From Salinibacterium sp. ZJ450 (GTDB taxonomy: Bacteria > Actinomycetota > Actinomycetes > Actinomycetales > Microbacteriaceae), in the NCBI RefSeq assembly GCF_011751885.2, contig NZ_CP061771.1:1612001-1676000 (forward strand): a stretch of 64,000 nt of DNA, written 5' to 3'. The position numbers were made by a program, and so were the translations under genes. How positions within the stretch are numbered: position 1 is the stretch's first letter; each line of letters starts with the position of its first letter. Below the pieces are notes generated by a model. It was not told where the DNA came from. It saw only the letters and a list, made by a program, of their open reading frames with translations, and did not search any database. Of the stretch, positions 17,193 through 26,326 are shown one piece after another.

Positions 17193-18359
17193 GTGAGAAC
17201 CCCCACGGCATTACTCGCCGTCACTGCCACGGTCATCGCGTCATTCGGCGCGGCCGCCGCAGCGCAGGCGGCAGACGACCACCGGTCAGATGTGCCGCCG
17301 CCGGGCGATTCTCGCGTCCTCGCTGACGGACTGATGACCCCGCTCAGCTTGGGCGTGAACCGCGACGGCGACGTCTTCGTCAGTCAGGACTTCGCCGGCA
17401 AGCTCACCAAGGTCGACAGTGATGGGCACAAGACGGATATCGCTCAAGCCGGCCCCGACCGGTCGCTGGGCGCGGTATCCACGCGCGGCGACACCGTCTA
17501 TTTCGTCGAGACCGCGAACGACCACACCTACTCGAAGCTGATGTCGGTGAGCTCCGACGGCGGCGACACCGAAGAGGTGGCAGACCTGTACGAGCACGAA
17601 GCCGACGAGAACCCCGACCAGGACAACACCTACGGGTTCGTCGACCTGCCCGACAGCTGCGCCGACCAGATCGACCAGACCAAGTTCCCGTTCATCCCGG
17701 CGACGTACGACGGAGTGGTGGACACCAACCCGTTCGCCACGCTGCCGCTTGAGAACGAAATCTACGTGGCGGATGCCGGAGCCAACGCGATTCTGCGGGT
17801 GAACCACGACGGCACCGTGGAGACGGTGGCGGTGCTGCCGCCTCGCGACCCGATCGAGACGACCGCTGAACTCGTCGCGTCGGTCGGCTACCCGGAGTGC
17901 GCGATCGGCTACGACTACCGCTTCGAACCGGTTCCCACCGACGTGGAGCTCGGCCCGGACGGCTGGCTGTACGTGACCTCGCTGCCGGGAGGCCCGGAAA
18001 GCGACATCCTCGGCGCGCGCGGTTCGGTCTTCAAGGTGAACCCGGACGACGGTGACATCGAGCTGGTCGCGGACGGCTTCGTCGGGGCAACCAACCTCGC
18101 CGTGTCACAGCGCACCGGAACGATCTGGGTGACCGAACTGTTCGGCGGAGACAACGACAAGGGCCAGGTTTCTGTGATCCCTGCCGGATCGGATGATCCC
18201 GAGGAGTACCTTGACCTGCGCTCCCCCGCCGCGATCGAACTCCGTCACGGTTCGTTGTACGTCACCACGGACGCCTTCGTGCTGGACGCGAGTGGCGCAC
18301 CGCAGCCGATCGGAACGGTAACCGAGGTACCGCTCGGTGGCGACGGGCATTCGGAATGA
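17193..18359 (+). CDS. Secreted ScyD/ScyE-family beta-propeller protein
   Basis: 388 residues. A Sec signal peptide (about 1-27, ending AAAAAQAAD) is followed by repeated beta-propeller blades with NRDGDVFVSQ, YVADAGANAILRVNHDG, LGPDGWLYVTSLPGG and NLAVSQRTGTIWVTELFGG. This matches the ScyD/ScyE family, whose namesakes belong to the cyanobacterial scytonemin cluster; other bacterial copies have no defined function. GTG 17193 is chosen because AAGGAG (17181-17186) lies 6 bases before it; an in-frame ATG at 17175 has no such site. Confidence 0.75.
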   Translation: MRTPTALLAVTATVIASFGAAAAAQAADDHRSDVPPPGDSRVLADGLMTPLSLGVNRDGDVFVSQDFAGKLTKVDSDGHKTDIAQAGPDRSLGAVSTRGDTVYFVETANDHTYSKLMSVSSDGGDTEEVADLYEHEADENPDQDNTYGFVDLPDSCADQIDQTKFPFIPATYDGVVDTNPFATLPLENEIYVADAGANAILRVNHDGTVETVAVLPPRDPIETTAELVASVGYPECAIGYDYRFEPVPTDVELGPDGWLYVTSLPGGPESDILGARGSVFKVNPDDGDIELVADGFVGATNLAVSQRTGTIWVTELFGGDNDKGQVSVIPAGSDDPEEYLDLRSPAAIELRHGSLYVTTDAFVLDASGAPQPIGTVTEVPLGGDGHSE

Positions 18360-18381
18360 CTCCGGAGACCACTGATCGCGT

Positions 18382-18834
18382 CTAAGCGGCCTTGACCTGC
18401 GCAATCGCGTGCTCGGCGGCAACCCAGGCCAGCATCGCGCACTTGACGCGCGCGATGTACCGGGACACTCCGCCGAGCACCGCGGCGTCGCCGAGTAGGT
18501 CCTCGTCTGGTTCGATGGTGCCGCGGGAGCGCATCGCGGTGCGGAACACGTCGATCCGCTGCTGCAGTTCTGGCATGCTCAGGCCGTCTGCCATCTCCAC
18601 GAACAGCGACGCCGACGCCTGCGAGATGGCACAGCCGTGGCCCTCCCAGTGCACATGCTCCACCGTGTCGGTGCCGGGGGTCACATGCAGCTCGAGGGTC
18701 ACCTCGTCACCACAGGTGGGGTTCACCTGATGCGACTGGGCGGCGGCGCCTGGCACCAGGCCGTAACCGTGCGGATGCCGCGAGTGGTCGAGGATCAGTT
18801 CCTGGTACAGGCCCTGCAGTTCTGATGAGGTCAC
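18382..18834 (-). CDS. sufU: SUF sulfur-transfer/scaffold protein SufU
   Basis: 150 residues. It carries the three family cysteines in NPTCGD (Cys41), GHGCAISQAS (Cys68) and RVKCAML, with the zinc-binding Asp next to Cys41. SufU takes persulfide sulfur from SufS and passes it to the SufBCD scaffold. Its start overlaps the sufS stop by four bases, so translation is coupled. The rest of the SUF genes in the window lie at 61.4-64 kb. Confidence 0.92.
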   Translation of the reverse strand: MTSSELQGLYQELILDHSRHPHGYGLVPGAAAQSHQVNPTCGDEVTLELHVTPGTDTVEHVHWEGHGCAISQASASLFVEMADGLSMPELQQRIDVFRTAMRSRGTIEPDEDLLGDAAVLGGVSRYIARVKCAMLAWVAAEHAIAQVKAA

Positions 18835-20153
18835 GCGTGTGCTCCGAAGAAGTCAACGGCGTCGGCGACGCCAGCAATCAGTTGGTCGACTTCGTCGTCG
18901 GTGGTGTATAGGTATGCGCTTGCCCGGGTCGATGCGGTGACCCCGAGCCTGCGGTGCAACGGTTGCGCGCAGTGGTGCCCGACCCGCACAGCGATGCCTC
19001 GGTCATCGAGGAACTGGCCGACATCATGCGAGTGGATGCCGCGCACGTCGAAGCTGGCGAGGCCCACTCGCTCGCGGCCGACGGCCGGTCCGAGCAGACG
19101 AACCGTGGGGATCTCTGCGAGTCCCTCGGCCAACCGGTGACCGAGCCGTGCCTCGTGCGCGGCAATGCGGTGCATGCCGATCCCGTCGAGGTAGTCGACG
19201 GCCGCGGCCAGCGCGATCGCCTGCGACACCTTCTGGGTGCCGGCCTCGAACCGTTGCGGCGCGGGCAGATACTCGGTCTGCTCCATCGTGACGGTGGTGA
19301 TCATGGACCCGCCGGTGAGGAACGGCGGCAGTGCGTTCAGCAGGGCGCTCTTGCCGTAGAGCACGCCGATGCCGGTGGGTGCGAGCATCTTGTGGCCGGA
19401 GAACGCCGCGAAGTCGACGTCGAGGGCTGCGACATCCAGCGCCAGATGCGGGGCAGACTGGCAGGCGTCCAGTACGGCGATCGCGCCGACCGCGTGCGCC
19501 CTGCCGATCAGCTGCTCAACCGGGTTGATGCTGCCGAGCACGTTCGATACGTGCGTGAATGCCACCACCTTGGTGCGGTCGGTGATGATGCGGTCGAGGT
19601 CGTCCATCCGCAGCGCGCCGTCGTCGTCGACTGGGATGAAGCGCAGCGTCGCCCCGGTGCGTGCCGCCAGCTCCTGCCACGGGATCAGGTTGGCGTGGTG
19701 CTCCATCTCGGTGGTGACGATCTCGTCACCCGGCCCGATCCGGAGCGCCGCCGCAGCCTCGCCACCGCGGCCGAGGCTTGCGTTCGAGATGCCGTAGGCC
19801 ACGAGGTTGAGTGCCTCGGTGGCGTTCGAGGTCCACACCACCTCGTCGTCGGATGCTCCGATGAAGCGGGCAACCCGGGAGCGGGCGTCCTCGAAACTCT
19901 CGGTGGCGAGCGCGGCCAGGGTGTGCGCGCCGCGGTGCACCGCAGAGTTGTGCACCTCGTAATACTCCCGCTCGGCGTCCAGCACCGTGCGCGGGTTCTG
20001 CGAGGTTGCCCCAGAGTCCAGGTAGACCAACGGATGCCCGTTGACCGACTGCTGCAGCAAGGGGAAGTCCTGCCGAATGACACGGAGCTCGGCGCCCGTG
20101 AGGGGCGCTGCCGACTCCGTGCCTTCAGCGGCGATGCTGGTTTGGATGCTCAT
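18831..20153 (-). CDS. sufS: Cysteine desulfurase SufS
   Basis: 440 residues, class V aminotransferase fold. The PLP lysine is K255 in FSGHKMLAP, and the persulfide cysteine is C395 in VGHHCAQPL. HANLIPW and GATSQNPRTV also fit SufS. It releases sulfur from cysteine for iron-sulfur cluster assembly with SufU. The N terminus carries about 20 extra Ala/Thr/Glu-rich residues. The gene is followed directly by sufU and lies 42 bases after carD on the same strand. Confidence 0.93.
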   Translation of the reverse strand: MSIQTSIAAEGTESAAPLTGAELRVIRQDFPLLQQSVNGHPLVYLDSGATSQNPRTVLDAEREYYEVHNSAVHRGAHTLAALATESFEDARSRVARFIGASDDEVVWTSNATEALNLVAYGISNASLGRGGEAAAALRIGPGDEIVTTEMEHHANLIPWQELAARTGATLRFIPVDDDGALRMDDLDRIITDRTKVVAFTHVSNVLGSINPVEQLIGRAHAVGAIAVLDACQSAPHLALDVAALDVDFAAFSGHKMLAPTGIGVLYGKSALLNALPPFLTGGSMITTVTMEQTEYLPAPQRFEAGTQKVSQAIALAAAVDYLDGIGMHRIAAHEARLGHRLAEGLAEIPTVRLLGPAVGRERVGLASFDVRGIHSHDVGQFLDDRGIAVRVGHHCAQPLHRRLGVTASTRASAYLYTTDDEVDQLIAGVADAVDFFGAHA

Positions 20154-20195
20154 CGAACGACTTCCGGCTTGGTGCTGGCGGGACGGCTGCTGGGA

Positions 20196-20726
20196 CTACT
20201 TCGCGGCTGCGGCTACGTCGCCCGCGGGGGCGAGGTCGGCGAGGGTGCTGGCGAGTACCTCGTCGAGCGACGCGGTGGCCTGCTCCGGCGTGAAGTTCTG
20301 CGCGAGCGCGAGCTCCGACTCGAGGATCTGCCGAGCCTTCACCAGCATCCGCTTCTCGCCGGCGGAGACTCCCTGATCCTGGTCGCGGCGCCACAGGTCG
20401 CGAACCACTTCGCTGACCCGGTACACGCTGCCGCTGGCCATCTTCTCCTGGTTCGCCTTGAACCGGCGAGACCAGTTGGAGGCCTCCTCGACGAACGGCT
20501 CACGCAGCACGGCGTACACGGCCTGCAGGCCCTCGTCGTCGATCACGTCGCGCACGCCCACCAGTTCGGCGTTCGCGATGGGCAGCTTGATCATCAGTTC
20601 GCTCGTGTGCACCCGCAGCGTCATCGCCTCTTTTTGCTCACCCTTGACGGTGATCGTCGAGAGTTCGGTGATGGTGACCGCGCCGTGGTGCGGGTAGACG
20701 AGGGTTTCCCCAACGGTGAAATTCAT
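20196..20726 (-). CDS. carD: CarD-family RNA polymerase-binding regulator
   Basis: 176 residues. The N-terminal Tudor-like domain begins [19 protein letters not shown] and would bind the RNA polymerase beta subunit. The helical DNA-binding domain carries [14 protein letters not shown], including the conserved Trp that wedges at the -10 bubble. CarD stabilises open complexes, mainly at rRNA promoters. ATG 20726 lies 9 bases after AAAGGA; the frame extends upstream without a better start. The Ala-rich C-terminal tail is slightly longer than usual. Confidence 0.93.
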   Translation of the reverse strand: MNFTVGETLVYPHHGAVTITELSTITVKGEQKEAMTLRVHTSELMIKLPIANAELVGVRDVIDDEGLQAVYAVLREPFVEEASNWSRRFKANQEKMASGSVYRVSEVVRDLWRRDQDQGVSAGEKRMLVKARQILESELALAQNFTPEQATASLDEVLASTLADLAPAGDVAAAAK

Positions 20727-20802
20727 CTCAGATTTTCCTTTGTTCTTCTTCTTCAGGCGTGCGACAGGCGAGTACTGCGGGTTCAGAGTGCTTGGTTGAT
20801 AA

Positions 20803-21471
20803 CTACGTGGTGAGCAATTCCTCCTGCGGATCAAGCAGCCACGGGGGTAACAAGCCGACGAGCTGATCGACCAGCTCGTCGTCAGAGACATCCGTCTCGC
20901 CGCGGATCCACGAGCTCAGCAGGGTCATGACTCCGCCGGCCACATAAGTGGCGACCAGGTCGGGCTTGACGCCGGAGGGCACATGCCCCGCCTCGATCAC
21001 GGTTCCGGTCAGGCGGTCGGCCAATACGCCGACGCTCTGCTCGAAAACGCCCCTGGTGAGAGGCAGTTCGAGCACGGTCGAGTACAGCTGGTAGTTCTCG
21101 AGCAGGTGGGCGACCAGCGTGCTGTAGCCGATGCGTGCGGCGGCGGGTGGGGCAATGAGGTCGTCTCGGCGCAACTCGGCGCCCGACTCGGCGATCTCGG
21201 TCAGCTGGATGCGCAGAAACTCGGTCGCGAGCTCGTCAAGGCTCGCGAAGTGCGCGTAGAAGGAACTACGGCTGACCCCGGCGGTGCGCACGATGTCGGT
21301 GACCGACAGGCCGTGGCTTCGCTCGGATGTCTCGGACATGAGTTCGGTCACGGCCGCGAAGATCCGGCGCCGGGTTCTCTCGGCACGCGGATCCGGCGTG
21401 GGCCTGGCTGCGACCGGCTTACGCGTAGTGTCCTTCCCCTGCACAGTGGACCGCTCATCAGGGGAAATCAT
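20803..21471 (-). CDS. TetR-family transcriptional regulator
   Basis: 222 residues from ATG 21471. The helix-turn-helix is at about residues 45-75 ([30 protein letters not shown]), cited here only by position because of its length class; the C-terminal ligand domain is unspecific. ATG 21471 lies 7 bases after TAGACT with no ribosome site, so it is probably leaderless; an upstream ATG at 21501 was rejected. A 16-bp inverted repeat over its -35 region suggests autoregulation. The ligand and targets are unknown; it lies between carD and a phosphatase gene. Confidence 0.88.
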   Translation of the reverse strand: MISPDERSTVQGKDTTRKPVAARPTPDPRAERTRRRIFAAVTELMSETSERSHGLSVTDIVRTAGVSRSSFYAHFASLDELATEFLRIQLTEIAESGAELRRDDLIAPPAAARIGYSTLVAHLLENYQLYSTVLELPLTRGVFEQSVGVLADRLTGTVIEAGHVPSGVKPDLVATYVAGGVMTLLSSWIRGETDVSDDELVDQLVGLLPPWLLDPQEELLTT

Positions 21472-21478
21472 CCGCACA

Positions 21479-21507
21479 AGTCTAGCACGTTTCTCGAACA
21501 CTTGTCC
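21479..21507 (-). promoter_or_regulatory. Promoter of the TetR-family gene
   Basis: -10 TAGACT (21479-21484, with TGC directly upstream giving an extended -10) and a weak -35 GGACAA (21502-21507) are spaced 17 bases apart. The predicted start of transcription coincides with ATG 21471. Confidence 0.5.
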
Positions 21508-21509
21508 GA
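21494..21509. promoter_or_regulatory. Putative TetR-family operator
   Basis: TCGAACACTTGTCCGA: 7-base arms with one mismatch around a 2-base centre. It overlaps the -35 box of the TetR-family gene, the usual place for autorepression. The LexA-like half TCGAACA is present but the 4-base spacer of a LexA box is not. Confidence 0.4.
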
Positions 21510-21518
21510 AAAATCCGG

Positions 21519-22196
21519 TCAGCGTGGTAGGAGTGGGCTCGCCTCCAGATTTCGCAGCAGGTCGGCGACATCCTCATAGACGGCAATTGCGCCGGCGTCG
21601 ACCAGATCTGCCCGACTGATGCCGCCGCTCAGCACCCCGACGCAGGGCACCCCGGCGCGCGCCGCGGCGACGACATCCCACACCGTGTCGCCCAGCATGA
21701 CCGCGTGCCCTGCCGATACGCCGGCCTTGCCGAGGGCCGCTCGGATGATGCCGGGATCGGGTTTCGCCTGGTCGACGTCCTCCGCCGAGGTCACCGCGAA
21801 GACCGCGTCGCCGGCATCCAGCACAGCGAGCAGCCGCTCCAGTTCATCCTGGGGTGCAGAGGTGCAGAGAACCGCGCGCACCCCCAGCGAGTCGACAGCG
21901 CTAAGCAGCTGCCGCGCCCCGGGGAAGGTGCGAAACCGGACGGCCGAGGCGGTCAGGTACTCGGCATGCAGGCGTTTCGCCCGGTCCCCCGTGTTGGTCC
22001 GGTCGTCACCGAGCACGGCGTCGAGCAGTTTGTCGGAGTCCATCCCGATCGCCCGGTGGATCCGCCAGGCGTCGACCGGATGCCCGACCTCGTCGAATGC
22101 GCGCTGCCAGGCGTCGACGTGCAGGTAGTTGGAGTCGACGAGCGTGCCGTCGATGTCGAACAGCACGGCCCGCACACTCCCTTGATCGTCCACCAC
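21519..22196 (-). CDS. HAD-superfamily phosphatase (beta-phosphoglucomutase/Gph-like)
   Basis: 225 residues. Motif I is FDIDGTLVDSN, motif II TSAPQDE, motif III Lys in AKPDP and motif IV MLGDTVWDV. A helical cap domain (about 25-90) places it with sugar- or phosphoglycolate-type phosphatases. GTG 22196 is my choice because a TACCCT -10 box ends about 8 bases upstream; the frame also allows an ATG at 22253. Substrate unknown. Confidence 0.8.
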   Translation of the reverse strand: MVDDQGSVRAVLFDIDGTLVDSNYLHVDAWQRAFDEVGHPVDAWRIHRAIGMDSDKLLDAVLGDDRTNTGDRAKRLHAEYLTASAVRFRTFPGARQLLSAVDSLGVRAVLCTSAPQDELERLLAVLDAGDAVFAVTSAEDVDQAKPDPGIIRAALGKAGVSAGHAVMLGDTVWDVVAAARAGVPCVGVLSGGISRADLVDAGAIAVYEDVADLLRNLEASPLLPR

Positions 22197-22275
22197 ACAG
22201 GTCAGGGTACGCGCGCAGGCCGGTGGCTCGCGAGGGGGCATTTGCGCCGCCAATCCCGCGGCATAGGCTCGATAG

Positions 22276-23016
22276 ATGGGAGCTGTCTCACTTAGCCTGG
22301 TCCGTCACGGTGAGAGCACCGCCAATATCGCGGCGACAACCGCAGAGGCGGCGCGGGCTGAGGTGATCGACGCCCCGCTGCGGGATGCCGACGTGCCCCT
22401 CAGCCAGGTGGGCGCCGCTCAAGCGCTCGCCGTCGGCGACTGGTTGCGCGGCCTGCCCGACGACCAGTTCCCCACCGCCCTCTGGTGCTCCCCGTACCTG
22501 CGGGCCGCGGACACCGCCCGGCTGGTCTGCGAGGGGCAGCGCGCCCCGCTGCCGGTGCGCGTCGACGAACGTCTGCGCGACCGGGAACTGGGCATCCTCG
22601 ACGCGCTCACCACGGTGGGCGTCGAGGCGCGACTGCCGATGGAGGCGGCACGCCGGCGCCGGCTGGGCAAGTTCTATTACCGGCCGCCGGGCGGCGAGTC
22701 CTGGGCGGATGTCGCGTTGCGGCTGCGGTTCGTGCTGGCCGACATCGACAGGGAGCACGACGGCGGCCGGGTGCTGCTCATCACGCACGACGCCGTGATC
22801 ACGCTGGCCCGATACATCTGCGAGAACCTGTCGGAGGCGCAGGTGCTCGAGCTTGCCAGGGCCACTCCGCTGCTGAACGCCTCGGTCAGCCGGCTGCTCC
22901 GGCCATCCGGCGCGGGCGCCTGGCAACTCGACTACTACAACCGGGTGGAGCACATCCAGCGGTCCGAAGCGCCCGTGACCGTGCACACCGGAGACCGCGA
23001 TGTCTTCCCGCGCTGA
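22276..23016 (+). CDS. Histidine phosphatase family (phosphoglycerate mutase-like) protein
   Basis: 246 residues. The catalytic phospho-His is in LVRHGES at the N terminus, the second His in LITHDAV, with RDRELGILD between. Such proteins remove or transfer phosphate on small molecules; glycolytic mutase function is unlikely because the spacing is that of the broad-specificity group. ATG 22276 lies 6 bases after TAGGCT, suggesting a leaderless mRNA. It overlaps the next gene, nnrD, by 17 bases. Confidence 0.85.
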   Translation: MGAVSLSLVRHGESTANIAATTAEAARAEVIDAPLRDADVPLSQVGAAQALAVGDWLRGLPDDQFPTALWCSPYLRAADTARLVCEGQRAPLPVRVDERLRDRELGILDALTTVGVEARLPMEAARRRRLGKFYYRPPGGESWADVALRLRFVLADIDREHDGGRVLLITHDAVITLARYICENLSEAQVLELARATPLLNASVSRLLRPSGAGAWQLDYYNRVEHIQRSEAPVTVHTGDRDVFPR

Positions 23017-23872
23017 GATCATCACGCCCACCCTGCTGCGCGAGTGGGACCTGCCGAGCGGGGCCGCCTCGAAGTACGACCGCGGCCAGTTCCTGCTGGT
23101 CGGTGGCGCCCGCCGCGCCCCGGGGGCCGCCGCGCTCGCCGGCCTTGCCGCGCTGCGGGTGGGCGCGGGCCGGCTGACCATGGCGGTCGGAGAGTCAGTA
23201 GCGGTGGCCCTTGCCGTCGCCGTACCGGAGTCCGGCGTGATCGGGCTCGCCGAGACGCCGACCGGATCGGTCCGCGGGATCAGCCACGAGCAGCTGACCG
23301 ACGAACTGCAGGGCGCGAATGCCGTGGTGATCGGCCCCGGCCTCGACCACCCCGGCGAGACCGCCGCACTGCTGCGCGCCCTGGTAGCCCAAGTCGGTGA
23401 GGATACCCGCATCGTGCTGGACGCCTACGCGCTTGGCGTGCTGGCGGATGTCGCGGACGAGACCGCCGTCTGGCGCGACAGGCTCGTGCTCACCCCCAAC
23501 CTGACGGAGGCCGCCTGGCTGCTCGGCCGTGACATCGACGACCTGCGCACCGACCTCGGTGAGATCGCTGACCGCTATGGCGCAGTCGTCACCTGCTTCG
23601 GTTCCGTCGCCGCGCCGGACGGACGGCTGTGGCAGGTGGGCTCGGGGCAGGCGGGCCTCGGCACCTCCGGCAGCGGAGACGTGCTCGCCGGGGCGGTCGG
23701 GGGCCTGCTGGCGCGGGGCGCCAGCGTCGAACAGGCGGCGTGCTGGGGAACTCACCTGCACGCGGCTGCGGGCGACCGGCTCGCCGCACGGATTGGCCCC
23801 ACCGGCTTTCTCGCGCGGGAACTGGTGGCTGAGCTGCCGACCGTGCTGCTGGAGCTGGGGCAACGCGTCTGA
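23000..23872 (+). CDS. nnrD: ADP-dependent NAD(P)H-hydrate dehydratase
   Basis: 290 residues, ribokinase-like fold. Typical motifs: KYDRGQFLLVGG, VIGPGL, LTPNLTEAAWLLG and the anion-hole GTSGSGDVLAG with catalytic Asp. The enzyme repairs damaged hydrated NADH/NADPH. It is the dehydratase alone; the NnrE epimerase domain is not fused to it. The start overlaps the upstream phosphatase gene. Confidence 0.9.
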   Translation: MSSRAEIITPTLLREWDLPSGAASKYDRGQFLLVGGARRAPGAAALAGLAALRVGAGRLTMAVGESVAVALAVAVPESGVIGLAETPTGSVRGISHEQLTDELQGANAVVIGPGLDHPGETAALLRALVAQVGEDTRIVLDAYALGVLADVADETAVWRDRLVLTPNLTEAAWLLGRDIDDLRTDLGEIADRYGAVVTCFGSVAAPDGRLWQVGSGQAGLGTSGSGDVLAGAVGGLLARGASVEQAACWGTHLHAAAGDRLAARIGPTGFLARELVAELPTVLLELGQRV

Positions 23873-23995
23873 CCGGCAGGCGTGACGCCACCGTCATCCG
23901 GTTAAACCCTCGACCTTGACACACCGGTGGGTCTACTCTCAGGCAACGGGCTGCTGCCGCGCAGTCCACACTCACAACGCAGTGGGAGGTACACC

Positions 23996-24781
23996 ATGGC
24001 CAGAGACGAATCGCCGGCGACAGCCGCCACGACGCACGAGTCCACCAGGGTCGGCCGCTGGGCTGCGGAGGTGTTCGGCACGTTCGTTCTCGTGTTCGGC
24101 GGCGTGGGCACGGCCATCTTCGCCGCCAACTTCCCGGACCCGGATGACAACTCCCTCGGTGTCGGCTTCCTGGGGGTGGCGCTGGCCTTCGGGCTCACCG
24201 TCGTCGTCGCCGCATACGCCGTGGGCAACATCTCCGGTGGACATTTCAATCCCGCCGTCACGCTCGGCGCGGCAATGGCAGGCCGGATGCCATGGCGCGA
24301 CGTGCCCGGGTACTGGATCGCCCAGCTGGCAGGCGGCATCCTGGCGACGACACTGCTGTGCGCCATCGCCGCGGGAGGCCCGAACGGGTTCCTCTCCAAT
24401 GCCGTCGACGGCGGCTTCGCCTCGAATGGGTTCGGCGAGCACTCCCCCGGCGGCTTCAACCTGCTGTCGGTGATCATCGCTGAGGTGCTGCTCACCGCGC
24501 TGTTCCTCTACGTCATTCTGGGCGCCACCTCCGAGCGATCCACCCCGGGCTTCGCACCCCTCGCGATCGGGCTGTCGCTCACCCTGATCCACCTGATCAG
24601 CATTCCGATCGACAACACCTCCGTTAACCCGGCCAGGTCCATCGCGACGGCACTCTACGGCGGGCCGGATGCGCTCGCCCAGGTCTGGGTGTTCATCCTG
24701 GCCCCGTTGCTCGGCGGGTTGATCGCCGGCGCCACTTATAAGATTCTGTTCGGGCGGCTGCAACCAGCGCGCACCCGCTGA
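23996..24781 (+). CDS. aqpZ: Aquaporin (MIP family, AqpZ-type)
   Basis: 261 residues, six membrane helices with the two half-helix motifs GGHFNPAVT and TSVNPARSI. The selectivity-filter region and short loops resemble water channels (AqpZ) more than glycerol facilitators. A longer loop (about 120-155, Gly/Asn/Phe-rich) separates helices 3 and 4. ATG 23996 follows GGGAGG (23983-23988). A GNAT gene follows after 17 bases. Confidence 0.9.
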   Translation: MARDESPATAATTHESTRVGRWAAEVFGTFVLVFGGVGTAIFAANFPDPDDNSLGVGFLGVALAFGLTVVVAAYAVGNISGGHFNPAVTLGAAMAGRMPWRDVPGYWIAQLAGGILATTLLCAIAAGGPNGFLSNAVDGGFASNGFGEHSPGGFNLLSVIIAEVLLTALFLYVILGATSERSTPGFAPLAIGLSLTLIHLISIPIDNTSVNPARSIATALYGGPDALAQVWVFILAPLLGGLIAGATYKILFGRLQPARTR

Positions 24782-24798
24782 ACAGGAGACGTGATCCC

Positions 24799-25128
24799 GT
24801 GACCCAGAGCGACGAGCAGACCAGGGCAGACGAGATCATCGTCGTGCACGCGCCGGAGCGGCACCGCTACGAACTGCGCGACGGTGACGAGATGATCGGT
24901 TTCGCCAACTATCGGCCGGGCCGAGGCGGCAACCAGCTCATCTTCGACCACACGGTGGTCAATCCCGGGTATGAGGGCCGCGGACTCGGGGGGCGCCTGG
25001 TGAAGTTCACGCTGGACGAGGTGACCGGGGCGGGCACACGCATCGTGCCGTTGTGCCCTTACATTGCCGCGTATTTGCGTCGTCACCACGACTACGACGA
25101 CTGGATCGACTGGCCCGAAGCCGCCTGA
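24799..25128 (+). CDS. GNAT-fold N-acetyltransferase-like protein (YjdJ/NATD1 type)
   Basis: 109 residues. The short acetyl-CoA loop is YEGRGLGGRLVKF, and DHTVVNPGYEG and CPYIAAYLRRH are typical of the small YjdJ/GNAT_YJDJ domain. Substrate unknown. GTG start with GGAGA about 11 bases upstream. Probably co-transcribed with the aquaporin gene. Confidence 0.82.
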   Translation: MTQSDEQTRADEIIVVHAPERHRYELRDGDEMIGFANYRPGRGGNQLIFDHTVVNPGYEGRGLGGRLVKFTLDEVTGAGTRIVPLCPYIAAYLRRHHDYDDWIDWPEAA

Positions 25129-25181
25129 GGCGCACTTGGCAACCCCTTTCCGCGGGGCGAGTCCGGGGTTACCCTCACGCC

Positions 25182-26324
25182 ATGGGCTTCTCTGATGTGT
25201 ACCCCTATGCGCGCGAACCGGTAGGCGCACCTGCCGGTGCGTTCGACCCTGCACCTGACGAGCACCTGCGCATCGGCATGATCGCGCCCCCGGCGGTCGC
25301 CGTTCCTCCCCCGGTCTACGGCGGCACTGAATCGATAATCGACCGTCTGGCGCGCGGACTCACCGCTCGCGGGCACGAGGTCGTGCTGTTCACGGTGGGT
25401 GACTCCACTTGCCCGGTCGAGCAACGCTTCATCTACCCGACCGCCGTGGGCACCAATGGCGGCGTGCTCACCGACATCCTGCAGGCCAGAGCCGGATACC
25501 GGGCGCTCGCCGATGTGGATCTGATCCATGACCACACGCTGACAGGCCCGCTCATGCCCACGGTCCGACCCGACGACATCCCGGTGGCGGCGACCCTGCA
25601 CAGCGAACTCAGTGCCGGGTACGTGTCGGAGCTTCGAAAGCGGGCGGGCGACATCTCGCTGGTCGCGATCTCCCACGACCAGCGGCGGAGCGCCCCGCAA
25701 CTGAACGTGCGTGCGGTGATCCATCACGGCATCGACCTGACCGAGTACCCGGTCGGTCAGGGTGACGGCGGGTACCTGCTGTTCCTCGGCCGGATGCATC
25801 CAGACAAGGGGGTGCACCGTGCGATCGCGGTCGCTCGGCAGTCGGGCCGCCCCCTGCTGATCGCCGCGAAGATGTGGGAGCCGGAAGAGCGACTCTACTT
25901 TGCCGACGTGGTGCAGCCCATGCTCGGCAACGGGATCGAGTACATCGGCCAGGTCGGTGGTGACGAGAAGGTGAGCCTACTGACGCATGCCGAGGCGCTC
26001 GTGAACCCGATTCGCTGGCGGGAGCCGTTCGGTCTGGTGATGATCGAGGCGCTGGCGTGCGGCACACCCGTGCTCTCCTTCGCCGAGGGGGCCGCTACCG
26101 AAATCGTCGAGGACGGCGTCACCGGTTTTCTCTGCCACGACGTGGCGGGCATGGCCCGTGCGGTCGACCGGCTGACAGAGATCGACCGGTCGGTGTGCCG
26201 GAGTCGCTGCGTCGACCGCTTCTCGATGGAGCACATGATCACCCGGCACGTGTCGTTGTACCGACGAACTCTGCAGCGGGCAGCGGTGGCATCCGAGTCG
26301 GAGTTGCTCACCGAGGCGGGATAG
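25182..26324 (+). CDS. GT4-family glycosyltransferase
   Basis: 380 residues. N-terminal APPAVAVPPPVYGGTE is the Gly-rich acceptor-side loop, DLIHDHT and LFLGRMHPDKG lie in the Rossmann halves, and EPFGLVMIEALACGTPV is the GT4 EX7E nucleotide-sugar motif. ATG 25182 lies 6 bases after TACCCT (leaderless). The stop is 2 bases before the next gene, a glycogen-debranching-like protein, so the pair most likely acts on one glucan or glycoside. The product is unknown. Confidence 0.85.
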   Translation: MGFSDVYPYAREPVGAPAGAFDPAPDEHLRIGMIAPPAVAVPPPVYGGTESIIDRLARGLTARGHEVVLFTVGDSTCPVEQRFIYPTAVGTNGGVLTDILQARAGYRALADVDLIHDHTLTGPLMPTVRPDDIPVAATLHSELSAGYVSELRKRAGDISLVAISHDQRRSAPQLNVRAVIHHGIDLTEYPVGQGDGGYLLFLGRMHPDKGVHRAIAVARQSGRPLLIAAKMWEPEERLYFADVVQPMLGNGIEYIGQVGGDEKVSLLTHAEALVNPIRWREPFGLVMIEALACGTPVLSFAEGAATEIVEDGVTGFLCHDVAGMARAVDRLTEIDRSVCRSRCVDRFSMEHMITRHVSLYRRTLQRAAVASESELLTEAG

Positions 26325-26326
26325 CG

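Noticed and set aside
16792-17211. 139-codon minus-strand frame right of the cargo gene
   Set aside because: It crosses the element's right end and the target duplication, has no ribosome site and reads as low-quality sequence.
18954-20813. 619-codon plus-strand frame opposite sufS and carD
   Set aside because: No domain or ribosome site; fully explained by the real genes on the other strand.
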